Origin: Armillaria gallica
Lineage: Eukaryota > Basidiomycota > Agaricomycetes > Agaricales > Physalacriaceae
Reading direction: 5' to 3'
Assembly: GCA_037576215.1 (NCBI GenBank)
Contig: JBANDB010000010.1
Coordinates: 496,001-560,000, forward strand
Length of the DNA: 64,000 nucleotides
This document shows positions 1 to 11,521 of the stretch, in pieces. The number at the start of each line of letters is the position of its first letter. Positions within the stretch are counted from its first letter, which is position 1. The position numbers were made by a program, and so were the translations under genes. The notes below the pieces were generated by a model. The model did not search any database and was not told the DNA's origin. It saw only the letters and a program-made list of their open reading frames with translations.

Positions 1-870
1 CTGGTGTATGGAGATGACGAACTTGCTGACGAGGTTGATGATGATGATGATCTGGAGGATGTTGCGGACATTGCTGAAAGAACGGAGTCGGCATATGTCG
101 TTTCTGTCATAAAATAAGGCGACGTAAAGACAGTCACAAGGATTAGAACTCACGAACTGCAGTAAAGTGAGTCTGGGTTAATTCTGAGCCATCCAACTCT
201 GAGTCGTTCCGCGTGACGACCCAGTAAAAGGTATATGTTAGATTTGAGCCACTCCAAGCTGCGCCATCAGTACCAAACCATGTGTCGTTCACTTGAGCAG
301 TAAGGGAACCAGCTTGATTTCTGGGGTTTGTTTGATTGGGAAAGAAGAGCAGCTGCTCTCTTGAGTCTGCGCGGAAAAGATATACATTGACTTCATTCGT
401 CTGAGTGAATTCGGGTAGACCAGAGTTCCCTGAAAAAGACAGTGAGGATGGATATATATGGACAGTGCTAAAAAAGAGAACACGTACAGACGAAGGTAGC
501 CCATTGATGCTGAGGAAAAACGGAATCTGCTGAAGGAAAACACGAAATGACCTCGTTGCCGGAGTTGACCTCGCAATTATATTCTGCTTGCTCTGAGAAA
601 GATGGATCAGGGAACTGCGCGGGAAAGAACAAAGAGCAGGTATGACGACGCACCGACTCCATCCTGGTTAACGATCTGCCGCACATTCAAGGCCATTGGC
701 TCATGTATCCTGCGTCGTTTTGGTGCGCGAGAACGAGAAGAACCAGCGTCGGCTGGAGTCTGGGTAGGCCAGGGCGAATTTTCAGAGGGAGATGGAGACA
801 TTGAAGGGCAAAGTCTAGAGAAAAGCGAAGAATTACGAGGAAAAGTAGGATCTATATCGCATTATCCAGG
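1..870 (-). CDS. Secreted or single-pass membrane protein with Ser-rich linker, cut by window edge
   Basis: This is a partial gene on the minus strand whose 3' end lies outside the window. Two introns can be read: one starts at the GTACGT near 470 and ends near 413, the other spans about 110-157. Joined, the exons give a beta-rich extracellular-type segment with an even spread of Cys, Asn-X-Ser/Thr sites and Trp, including the stretch QHQWATFVWNSGLPEFTQ, followed by a run of Ser and Thr. This layout (extracellular domain, Ser/Thr linker, then usually a membrane helix) is common in fungal cell-surface proteins of unknown role. The 5' end is unclear: a start near 801 gives a basic, non-signal-like N-terminus (PKRRR), and another Met near 650 reads straight into the domain. 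No function can be assigned. Confidence 0.6.
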
Positions 871-1376
871 GAGAAGGGGAGGAAAATGGGTACTTGCGCT
901 AGGCAAGTGGACGACAACGACGACGAGCAGCGAAGAGTCCAAGACAGGTCACGGCTGTTACGGCTCGTCACAACCGAGCCCTCACGCTCTCACGATGATA
1001 CAATATTTAGAGTGACCCCGGTCACCCTCGCTTGCATATGTAAGCGCAGCCATTTTTATTTCACAGCGACAACCGCGACATCAGATGGACGTGATTGATA
1101 CATGCCCATTGCCCACTGCCCAAGTACTGCTACATAGCACAACCCAACGGTATCCAGTATCCATTCTACTCTATCCACCCAGTATCTCAGAATAGCATGG
1201 GAACGAGCCTCGTGGTGCCCTCAGTGTATAACGAGCTAGGCTAAATTTGGCAAATGTGATGATATAAATTTTAATTTTGAATTCTCAGGGTCGTCTACCA
1301 CGTGATCGGGCCGCACTTCCGCGACCGGGTATGATGTCAATCTTCCCCTTTGCCTCCGTCCGCCACAGGTTCACCA
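871..1376. other. Intergenic region, probable divergent promoter
   Basis: This stretch separates the leftmost minus-strand gene from the plus-strand gene to its right. I see no coding exon in it. An AT-rich patch with GATATAAAT at about 1260-1268 could be a TATA-like element for the right-hand gene. Short open frames here overlap the 5' end of the left gene or lack any recognisable product. Confidence 0.4.
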
Positions 1377-3470
1377 TGTACCGTAACCTCCTGGCGCATC
1401 TCTCCAGGCCGACGACCTCCCTGCCGCTCGAGACGATCCAGGCTGCTCTTGCTCATCATCTTGCTCATCTCTCGCCACTGCCGACACCGTTGGCCGCGAC
1501 CGCTGTATCGTCACCGCTCTTTCTTTCGCATCCACTCACGCTTGCCAAGCTCGACGCGCTCTCGACGGCTTTCCGACATGCGCTGCATATCAAATTCGAC
1601 CTACTTAAACGCGATGCCGAACAAAGGTCCGCACTGGGCGCCGTCTTCTCGCGAGCCGTGAGAACCCGTCTCGCTTTGTGGGTCGATGCTCTTATTAAAG
1701 GCCTGCAAGGTGGACAGCCCATCATGAGGCTCGCTTGTTCAACGGGCGTAATATTGGGGATCAATGATGTAAAACTTACATCCCAGGGATACGTCGAGAA
1801 TGAAGTTGTGTTGTCACTAGCCGAGGTTATGGACCTTTACAAGTATGATACGTTCCCTCTTCCTTCGCCAAGCGGTGCTGGGGAATGGGAGAAGGAGTTT
1901 CAGCCCCAGGGAGATGGTGATGGTGAGTGAACCTTTTCTTATGGTATTTCCTTACTTACGCCTTTCTCTAGTTGACCTGTTGTCCATCGCGTTGATACTT
2001 TCCTCGCGCTCCCTGCCTCTGATTTCCGAAGAGAAGCTTAAAGCCCTTCCTTTGGAAATACTGTTGCAGTTATTGACGGCAACGATATCGACCGCATTCC
2101 TCGCTGGCAAGTTCCTGTCCTCGCCACCGGTATGTCTTTTTACTCGTCTCTCTATTACCGACACACATAGAGAATGCTCTTACAATAATGAGAGCATCGG
2201 TTCTAGACCTCCTCGGCCTATCCTATACTTTCCTCATATATATGGGCATTGGCGGTGCTCACCCCATTTTTAATTTAAGCAACCCGAGTCGCCGATAATG
2301 GCCTCCATCGCACCACTCTCAAAATTATCCAGTCTCGCCCACTCTCTCCGTTTGGACTCGCGGCCGAAGGATGGTCTTGTGACCGCACAAACCACACTCA
2401 CGACACTGCGTGAAATATGTGCCCACGTTGAAACGAATTACCGAGCATGTCTACAGGAACCCGAATCCCCAGCATTACCCTGGCTGAGGCTCAAAACTCT
2501 CCTCTTCTCAACAATTATGATCGCTGAATCTGTGCTATCCTCCATCATATATGTGCCCCCGACTTCGACGACGACTTCCATTGCTCTGACGACGCTCTTC
2601 GCACTCTCCCATCTAGCGTTTGTGATACAGCAGTTTGGTGGTATCACCGCCTCTGGAGATGGATTCAAGGAGTTGAAAAAGACGGTCTATCTTGCTTTGG
2701 ATATCATCGCCAGCCAAGGTGATGAAGAGGGGGAGAGGTTTGTATATGAGCTCCGAGACAGCAATACTAACTCCAAAGATACAGCAGACTTTGTTCTCGC
2801 GAAGAAGGCCTTCGTGCTCGCATGCGTTGAACAGTTGATTCCGGTGCTCAGCGCAGAGTGTATAGAGCGGGACGTATGGCCACTCTGCGAGTCTCACCTC
2901 TCCGAACCGAGCCATCGAGAAACCTACGAATCAGCACATTCAGTCGTGCTCGCTGTCTTGAGCAATAGTAAGGACACTGTCAAACGCATGGTGCCGTTCT
3001 ACACACAGTGTCTGGTTGATAATTCTGGCGACGGTGGCCTAGACACGCATCAATTGTGTTTGGCCTTCTCGACACTCGTCCGGTGCGCGTGCGAGAGTGG
3101 TGATTCTGCGCTAGGATGGTTCCCGGTTGATTCTCTTATCCGTGAGATCAAGCAAACTCGGACAGACGAGAAAAGGGCGAAGAGGCTGAGACTCGGGTTG
3201 ATATCATGCGTGTCCGCTGTCCGAGGCGTACAGATGCTTGAGAGGATTTTGGTGGAGGTTAGACGCGTTTTGTGTGGGAGCCAAGGGAAGAGCACCGGAC
3301 CACCTGTCCGTGCCAATGATCGCATGGAGGAGGTTGAAAAACTGGCAGAAGAGATTATTCATCATGTGGGAGGTGTCGATGGTGAGAAGGAGTTTGTTAT
3401 CCGATGGTGGAGTGAACATAGGGCAACTTTTGCCGTAGATAAGGAAGACACCGAGTTGGCGCGGTTGTGA
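1377..3470 (+). CDS. Helical protein with C-terminal PTS1-like ARL, possible peroxin-8-like
   Basis: The protein is all-helical and rich in Leu, Ala and Ser with no catalytic motif. The first exon runs from Met at 1377 (alternatives at 1277 and 1331 are in frame) to a GTGAGT donor near 1926. A second exon follows the TCTAG near 1970 and ends at the GTATGT near 2129. After a short third exon the last 390 codons (2298-3470) are open; they join in frame if an intron runs from the GTTCTA after about 2200 to the TTTAAG near 2279. Otherwise exon 3 ends in a stop overlapping the next ATG (TAATG). The protein ends in Ala-Arg-Leu, a PTS1-type tripeptide. Pex8, an intraperoxisomal helical protein of the import machinery, also ends in PTS1, which is why I suggest it; the family match itself is inference. 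Confidence 0.55.
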
Positions 3471-5621
3471 CTTCTGTGTAGTAAATCTATCAATAACATG
3501 CAAATAACACGAGCCTACGGCTTTTTGCGGTTCCGTCGGCTCTCGGAAGGAAACGTGTTTGATCTCGGCTGGGACGGTCACCATGTCGACTCATCCTTCA
3601 ATGTTGGATGTCCACCAAGTGAAGTTATTCTACACATGAGATCGTGTCGCAGACATTCCTCGTGCTTTCAATTTTCGTACTTCCAATTCCTCATTCATCA
3701 TACCTCTTCGTTGACCCGAACAAAGATCACATTCGCTGAGGTTGAATACTACTTGAAAGGCAATTGCTTCATCTCCTCCGCGGAACTACTGTTTACCATG
3801 GATGTGCGTGTCTTCTAGTCTCAGAACACACCTGTGATCTCAGCTGCCATCGACCTCGGTTCAATTGGTTATCGCGTTCTCATGGACATTACGGATACAA
3901 TGCTAATATCGGGGTATGTCAGATGGCGGTACTGAAACTACTAAACAGTGGGTCACCGAGAGTCGTTGACAATCTTTGAATGGGTCGTATCTAGCACTAC
4001 GATAACGTTGAGTGAGTGCCCGAGGCCGACCACATGTGTAAAGGTGACTTGTATCGTTGTTCGTCAAATCCGCATGGGCTAGACTCTAGCTTGTAAGCAA
4101 GGCTTTCCGATTGTTTGTACACTTGGGCCTGCATAGTAATGGGTACCATTATAGGTTATATCACACGTCCTTCGGCTTGAGAGCGCTTGGCCCTCCCTGG
4201 AGCTTGGGCCTGACACATCACGATAGGCTTCAATGAAGTTCGATTTCTATAAATGATTCTACACCGAGATCCCAGCCGGAATTTTACGGCTGCCCAACAG
4301 CTTACATTTTCGCTACAAAGATACCGGCCACCGGTTCAATGCGAAATCGAAGTGCTTCACGTACTTTCGATTTACCTTTTTAACTCACACAATGGCCTCT
4401 ATATGTAACGGTGCGCTCTCCAAATTTCGGGGCCTTGGCCTTAGCGACAGTCGCTCATACGATGACGCTTAGTTCAATGTTCTGTTCCCTACTTGCCTTT
4501 CCATGTGGTGTACACTGATTCAAAAAGGTACTGATCTACATGGTCCGGGGATCTTGCGCTTGCGGTGATCTCGCATAACTAGTTGCGCTTCCGCACTGTG
4601 CACCGTTGCTTATTGCCACCTTCCATATGAGCTGACTTTGCGTAAGCTGGAGCTTTATCGGGGCCACGACCGCTGACACACTTGGCTATACGCTGGATGC
4701 GCCCATGGCAAATAACGCAATCCTCATCGTTGAACGACTATTGGAACTTTATAGATTGCGGAGCAAAAACGAAGCTTCGATTGACTTCATCCTTGGATAA
4801 TCCATCTCTAGATTATCTCATTCCCAAGACTCGGGTTCGGAGCTATCCAGCTGCATATCGATATTCGTCGATGGTTCGAATCTCGATAGCATTTGCAATT
4901 GCCATGAGGACTCATGTACATCTGATCATTTAGAGAAGCGTCTGATGCTCTTATGATCAATAGGCCGGATCCCCTTGCAGAAAAATTAATGTCACAACAC
5001 CCACATAAGTTACCTACCTCGTTAACAAGTTTAATCCGGCGCCTCAAGGCAAGGAGTCTGGTGGACCTGCAGGTGGTTCGAGCCCTGTAACCATCGAATA
5101 CTAATGTTTGCCTTTTCTATCAGATCCTTTGGCCATCAGATGCAACAACTATACATGTACCCGACGGGCTCCGACCTAATATTGCCTGACAATCCAGCAG
5201 TCGTTCCTGGTTTTTTGGTCAGAAATGATTGAATGCCGGACCGGCTAAAATTCAAACGCCGGGTCTTGGCTACTAGAAGCCCGACCATGCCATCAGTATT
5301 TCGAAACCGTGACCGCATTCCGCTGGTATTTAGATCCAGACCAGAGCCTGCATCTCGCTGCATGGCTTCTTCCGTCAATCGGATTGAGTAGCCTGCAGGG
5401 GTATAGATATCTGAGAAGTATATCCAACGGTGCTCGGATCCATTACAAAGAATCCACCTTACTACCAAAATCTCTCCAATCGTCCCTCGCGTTACGGGCC
5501 CTTAGCGCGCTCCGGTACCTCCGAACCAGGCAAAAAGGACTGGAGGAGTAATATAAATCTCGTGTCGGCGCCAATAACTCGTGTCGCCCCTTCTTCCTCT
5601 CCGTCACTCCTGTTGTTATAT
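3471..5621. other. Gene-free stretch
   Basis: Over two kilobases carry no open frame with a recognisable domain or splice pattern. Short frames exist on both strands, but their translations look random. Two tRNA B-box-like strings (near 4873 and 5076) do not sit in a foldable tRNA. The last few hundred bases should hold the promoter of the first ligase gene. Confidence 0.4.
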
Positions 5622-8358
5622 ATGGCGTCGACAACGCTCACGGAGACTCTGTTAACCATTCCTGATAATGTATCTATCTCCCAGTTTATGCTGGACTGCC
5701 AACATCCTTTACGACCGCAACGAGGTGACACGCCGTGTTTTACAGATAATGATTCAGGTCAAATTGTCAGTTTCGACGAAGTGAGTGTCGTTACCGTCGT
5801 CTCCCATTTTGTAATTGTCCTAACTGTTACTCAGGTAAAGCTTCGTACTCAACTACTGGCTGCCGCATTGAATACCAGGTATAACCTTTGTCAGTTTTCT
5901 GTTTGATGACACTGTTTCGGGACTGAACGTCACATAACTATGCGTAGCTGACAACGACGTCGGTAAGTTGGTCATGGATACCTTTCTGGAAGACGAACTT
6001 ACCAACAATTGGTTTCCAGTTCTGATTTGTAGTCCCAATCATGTTGGTCAGTACCATTTGACCTGTCCGTGTCGCTCAACGCCAGTCATTGAGGCTAATA
6101 CTTCAAACACTTAGACTACGCTGTTGCGACTTGGTCGGTCCATCAGATCGGCGGTATTGTCACGTAAGGCTCCCTTTTCATTTTGGTAGAGTGCCACAAA
6201 GTTCTGAAGCGGTCCATATGTAGTCCGGCAAACCCTGGAATGACGCCGGAGGAACTATGTTATCAGCTTCAGATCACCAAAGCTTCTTTCATCATAGTTC
6301 ATTCAGCTGCGGTAATTACCGCACAAACAGCTGCTCGGAAATGCAACCTACCCCCGACACGCATCATCTTACTCGATGATTGTGAACACTACGACTTATA
6401 CAGCGTCCCTGAACTAATATCGGAGGCCTTGGCAAATCAATATTCGTTTTCTCCGAAGCTTTTGAAGCCCGGGGAAGGCAGTACTAAATTGGCTTTACTA
6501 ATGCTCAGTAGCGGGACGACCGGGAAGCCAAAGGTGAAACGTCTATGTCCCTGCGTGCCTATGATGACTGACGCAAAGAGTTAGGCTGTTAAGATCCCAC
6601 ACCGCGCTATCATTGCTAATTTAGTTCAGCTAGCAATACATCACCAAGTGTACACGTACCATAAAGGACCGTCCCGAGGATTCAGATGCGGGGATAGTTT
6701 ACTTGGAGGTATGCCAAATTTACTCGCCCAGACTGTTCATATGCTCACTAGCACCAGTGCTACCTTTCTTTCGTAAGAAGCGTATTGAATGAGACCAAAT
6801 GCCTTGTCATTAACACCGCTTAGATGTCGCTGGCCTTCTTCTATCGGTAAGCATGCATTTCATTCTACCCCTATGGGCTGAAACGCTGAAACGCAAACGT
6901 GCAGATGCATTTACCAGTGTTTTGCGGGGTAGGATTACCATGTTCCGCTCTTTATGGTGCTGAGACTGAAGCAAACATTACAGATGTCCATAATCGTTGT
7001 TCGTCGATTTGACTTTGTCAATATGCTGCGAAGTATCGCACGCTATCGAATAACTGATTTAGTGTCCGTCAATGATGTTTCAATCTCTCCTGCCGCTAAC
7101 TATCTTTTATAGAATCGTCCCTCCCCAAGCAGTTGCATTATGCAAGGTGTGAAAAGCGGTCAGTATTTCATCCGTACACCAAGTACTGATTCGCAGGAAA
7201 GCATTCAGCGGTGAAATCTTACGACATGTCGAGTGTAAAATGTGTAATCGTTGGCGCTGCTCCCATGACCAAGGAGATTAACGCCCTTCTTTTCAACGTG
7301 TTTCCCTCTGCTCAAATCGGACAGGCATATGGTTAACTGTTCCCGAGATATGAAGAGTTTCTACTAATATGTTTATGTCAAGGTACCACCGAGACACCTG
7401 CCGTGCTTGCCACAGTGCCTTTTGAGCAGCAGAGAGGTCCAGTCGGGAGTAGGGTGCTCTATTGTTACATGGCCCGGACCCTATTAACAATGTTTATCTC
7501 ACAGGCGCGGGAAGGCTCTTACCGGGTGTTGAAGCGCGCGTCGTGAAGTTCGACGGTACTTTTGCTCGACATGGGGAGCCCGGAGAATTGGAAGTTCGAT
7601 GCCCCAATATGGCTCTCGGTTATCTGGACAATGAAGAAGCGTACGTGAAACCATCGCTTTGCATTCATTTCCCAGGATGAAATGTCAGATGAAGCACCCT
7701 CGAAACCTTCCGTGACGGGTATGTGAACCTATACGGTTATAAATCACTCAAATCATCATCGATTCTTCAGGTGGATACGTACAGGTGACGAAGTTATATT
7801 AACGAAGGACCGAGAGGTTTATATCGTTGACCGCATAAAGGTGTGACATCAATTCTTATCTTCTTGAATGCTATTAATCACTAAAGCAGGAATTCATCAA
7901 AGTGAACGGTTATCAGGTTGCACCTGCGGAGCTGGAAGGTTGTCTATTAGACCATCCGGATGTGGTTGAATCGTGTGTCATTGGTGTTCCTCATGACTAC
8001 TGTAAGTCCGTCTTTCTCTAGTACACGATCTCCGAGTTCACTGTACTACAGCTGGGGAAGTTCCCTTGGCCTTTGTTGCGCTGTCGTCGGATGCGAACAA
8101 GCGTATTCGACAGAATCCATCTGCTTCCAGAGCTATCAAACAATCTATATTACAAGTGAGCTGTTCAATAATCCACAACGTGACCACGAGTTTACGAAAC
8201 TGGTGCAGCATGTCACGAGAAACAAAGTTAGGTATAAGCACCTCACTGATGTTAGGTTCGTTCCCAGTATTCCCCAGACTGCCAGTGGAAAAATTCTACG
8301 GAGGCAGTTCCGCGAGCAGTCCAAGACTGTATGTCATGCTCCAATGGCGAAGTTATGA
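5622..8358 (+). CDS. 4-coumarate-CoA-ligase-like acyl-CoA synthetase, peroxisomal, copy 1
   Basis: This is an adenylate-forming (ANL) enzyme that would activate a carboxylic acid with ATP and join it to CoA. At least a dozen short introns can be removed, and the joined exons show all core motifs in order: the phosphate loop SSGTTGKPK near 6515, GQAYGTTET split by an intron near 7330-7390, WIRTGDE near 7775, KVNGYQVAPAELE near 7900, and the catalytic C-terminal Lys in TASGKILRR near 8290. The start at 5622 gives a normal N-terminus. The last residues are Ala-Lys-Leu, a canonical PTS1, so import into peroxisomes is expected. A related gene lies 214 bp downstream in the same direction, so this is a tandem duplication. 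Substrate (aromatic or medium-chain acid) cannot be read. No frame lesion was found in the stretches I joined. Confidence 0.85.
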
Positions 8359-8572
8359 GTAATTACGAAGTGGGGAGGTTGTAACTTATATTCAGTCGGA
8401 CCCGATCATTGATCATGTGGGGCGACTTGTGGGGAAATATGTAATAATATACACGTTGTTCTCAAGTTCAACGGCCCGGATTCGCTCGCTTTATCCAACA
8501 GAGGGTCGCTCATACTCCGGAGATCAACAAAGACAACACTATAGGTAGAGACCGACATCACGGGACTCAATC

Positions 8573-11278
8573 ATGACCGAGATACGTACTCCTGTGAGAT
8601 TGCCTGCAGTTCCCGATAATCTTTCCATTCCCCAATTCTTCCTCGACGGGCATCACCATATAGCCAGGCCAACAGAGAAACGGGGAACACCATGGTTGAT
8701 AGAAGATACCAGTGGACAGACGATGTGTTTAGAAGAGGCAAGTGCGCAAATCGGATGCACGGTTCGGACGACGATATTTTTTAACTAGGTCCGTTCACGC
8801 ACAAGCGCTCTGGCTAATGGATTGAAGCATCGATACTGTATCGGTACGACGAAAGTTCCCGATACATGTCATTCGGCTCATCAAATAATCATATCCATCT
8901 GCAGGCGAGGATGATGTTGGTACGGAAATCTTTCTAATCTGAGAATTCTGCCGAATTCAGTGCCATGGGTAGTGCTTATCTTCAGTCGCAACCATATCGG
9001 TAGGATCCTTTTGATTCTCGCGGGATATCGTCTTGAAAAATTCGCCGTTAAAGATTATCCTATAGTCATATGGGCCGTTCACAGAATTGGTGGTATCATA
9101 TCTGGGGCTAATCCGGACTACACTGCCCAAGAACTAAGGTACCAACTCGAGATCAGCAAAGCAGTCCTTATCATCACGCATCCAGATACACTTAACATCG
9201 CAGTATCAGCAGCCGAGGCTAATAATGGCGGAGTCCTACTCGACCGGATCGTTCTGCTTGGCGCACGCACTCAATCCAACCCCACTAATTCCTCTTATGT
9301 CACTTTGCACGAGTTGGTGGCGCTGGGCCTATCAAAGCCACTTACCTACTTTGAATCCAAGATAAACGGAAAGACAAAACTTGCTTTTCTGAGTTTCTCC
9401 TCAGGTACAATTTTACCATGCTTTCTTCGGCGACGTTTACTGCCTTTACTTCTGAAACTCTACAGGCACAACAGGAAAACCAAAGGTTGGGCATGATCAT
9501 GATGCGAGATCAAAGCGGTGGATATTGACTGTCCAGTACCTAGGCTGTCGCAATACCACATTTCTCGGTGATAACGAACGTTATACAGATGGCCGTCCAT
9601 AACAAAGTTAGCGAGGAATACACCTCATGGGAGAATAGGAGATACAGACCGGGTGATATTGCCATGTGTGGTGAGTACCAATCTCACGAAATGCAGCCCA
9701 TGGGTTCCAACGTCTCACAAATTCTCTTAGTGCTTCCGTTATATCGTAAGCGCGGAGTCAACTGCGTTTCACGCTTACTCACTTTCGTATAGATATTTAT
9801 GGCTTGGTGTTGAATGTAAGGTTCTATGGTCATTCTGTGCTCGCCTGACATCGTCCAAATAGCTGCACTTCATCCTGTTTTGTGGAGTAAGCGGGGCCAA
9901 TAATCTTATTTGAAGATTAACTCCTCGGACTGACGGCCATGGCAGATGTCTGTGGTGGTCGTTCCAAAATACAACTTCATTGGGATGTTGGACAGTATCA
10001 TCCGTCATCGTGTAACACATTTGATGTAAGAGTCTCCTCGGGTACTAAATGGCGCCGGCACGTAATTTTTCCCTAGGCTTGTTCCGCCACAGGTTGTCCT
10101 GTTATGCAAAGTCAGCCGCGAAGGTTCTCACAGAATGATCTTCACTTACGAATTCTATCTCAGCATCCCGTGGTTAAACAGTACAAAGCGAAACTGCAAG
10201 TGGTTAGAATGATTATGGTCGGAGCAGCACCGCTATCCCGAGAAGTGAATCAGCAGTTATTTCAACTGTTGCCCGATGCCCATATCGGCCAGTCCTATGG
10301 TACTTGTCTTTTGCTCCAAAGTGTATGCCTCCGCCGACAAATCTTCAGGCATGACCGAGACTTGTACAGCGACATCCTCATGGCCAGTTACTCGTAAGCG
10401 CGGAACATCCGGAAGTAAGGCGTCCATAAGTATGTCGTGACTGTTGTTTATAACGTTTTCAGGCGGAGGTCAGCTACTTCCTGGAGTGGTGGCGAAGGTT
10501 GTAAAATCGGATGGTTCTCTCGCCAATTACGACGAGCCGGGTGAGTTGATTACTTGGTCGCCGTCGAACGCGCTGCGGTACCAGAATGATGCACAGGCGT
10601 CAGTATAGTTCGACTAGATCCGTTTTGAAGAAGCTAAATAAAGCAATGAATCAGATCCAAGGACACATTTATCGACGGATGGGTACGCACCGGCGATGAA
10701 GCGAAAGTTGATAAAAATGCCGAGCTCTGGATCCTTGATCGTATGAAGGTTTGCAATATTCTTGGTCCGGGACGCCCACTCCAGGCTCCGGGATTGATGG
10801 CTTTTACAGGAAATTATGAAAGTCAGAGGCTTTCAAGTAGCGCCGGCGGAGCTCGAGGGGTGCATTCTAGATCATCCAGATGTCTCCGATGCTTGTGTTG
10901 TAGGAATTCCAGACGAATACAGTCTGTCTTCTGCTCTCTGTCATGGTTCTACCTGACTAATGGTCCTCTGTAGGCGGAGAAGTTCCGCTCGCATTTGTCG
11001 TCCTAACAGAAGAGGCAAGGTCCAAGGTTCTAGAACGAGGCCCTCAGATCAAGGATTCCATAATTAAAGTATGTTTTGCGCCATTTCTTTTTTTGCGGAT
11101 GTTTGAGAGTTAACACTCTGATTGAAAGCATGTCGCCGCAAATAAGGTCAACTACAAACATCTCAAGGGTGGAGTTGAATTCGTTTCGGCGATACCAAAA
11201 AATCCTAGCGGAAAGCTGCTCAGACGTGTGTTGCGTCAGCATGCCAGGTCGCTGAGAATGAGGGAAGCCAAGATGTAA
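8573..11278 (+). CDS. 4-coumarate-CoA-ligase-like acyl-CoA synthetase, peroxisomal, copy 2
   Basis: This is the tandem paralogue of the preceding ligase, with matching layout and several introns at the same places. After removing about a dozen introns the ANL motifs are intact: FSSGTTGKPK (an intron splits it near 9405-9465), GQSYGMTET near 10290-10355, WVRTGDE near 10680, KVRGFQVAPAELEG near 10825, and the catalytic Lys in NPSGKLLRR near 11210. The C-terminus is Ala-Lys-Met, a weaker PTS1-like signal than the AKL of copy 1. The first intron has a GC donor (GCAAGT at 8738) where copy 1 has GT. The N-terminal half has drifted clearly from copy 1, so the two may use different acids. Confidence 0.83.
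8738..8788 (+). other. GC-AG intron in ligase copy 2
   Basis: The codons before it end in Glu-Glu and the donor reads G|GCAAGT, ending at CTAG. The equivalent intron of copy 1 follows Asp-Glu and starts GTGAGT, so this position was probably GT before the duplication diverged. Confidence 0.7.
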
Positions 11279-11521
11279 TGCTGCATACCTCCAGTCGCGG
11301 TCCATTCGTTGCCGTGTTACCTGCAGTATTTATGCGTGTATATTTGAAGACCCAATGAAGGACATCGGCTTCTGCTACAAAAGAACGCACTGGGATCTAG
11401 TTCATGTGAATCCTGCATGAGCACGTTGTGCAATGGACGAGAGTTGTAAACGTACGAGACTCAAAATTGAGGCGATAACAAACTGTACAGTTCATATACA
11501 TTTAATACAGGCCTGGACCTA
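11279..11521. other. Convergent intergenic spacer
   Basis: This 243-bp spacer lies between the 3' ends of ligase copy 2 and the FAD oxidoreductase gene. It should hold both 3' UTRs. No coding signal is seen. Confidence 0.5.

Noticed and set aside
4850..5090. tRNA-like B-box strings (GGTTCGAATC near 4873 and GGTTCGAGCC near 5076)
   Set aside because: No matching T-stem, acceptor stem or A-box at the right distance could be folded by eye.
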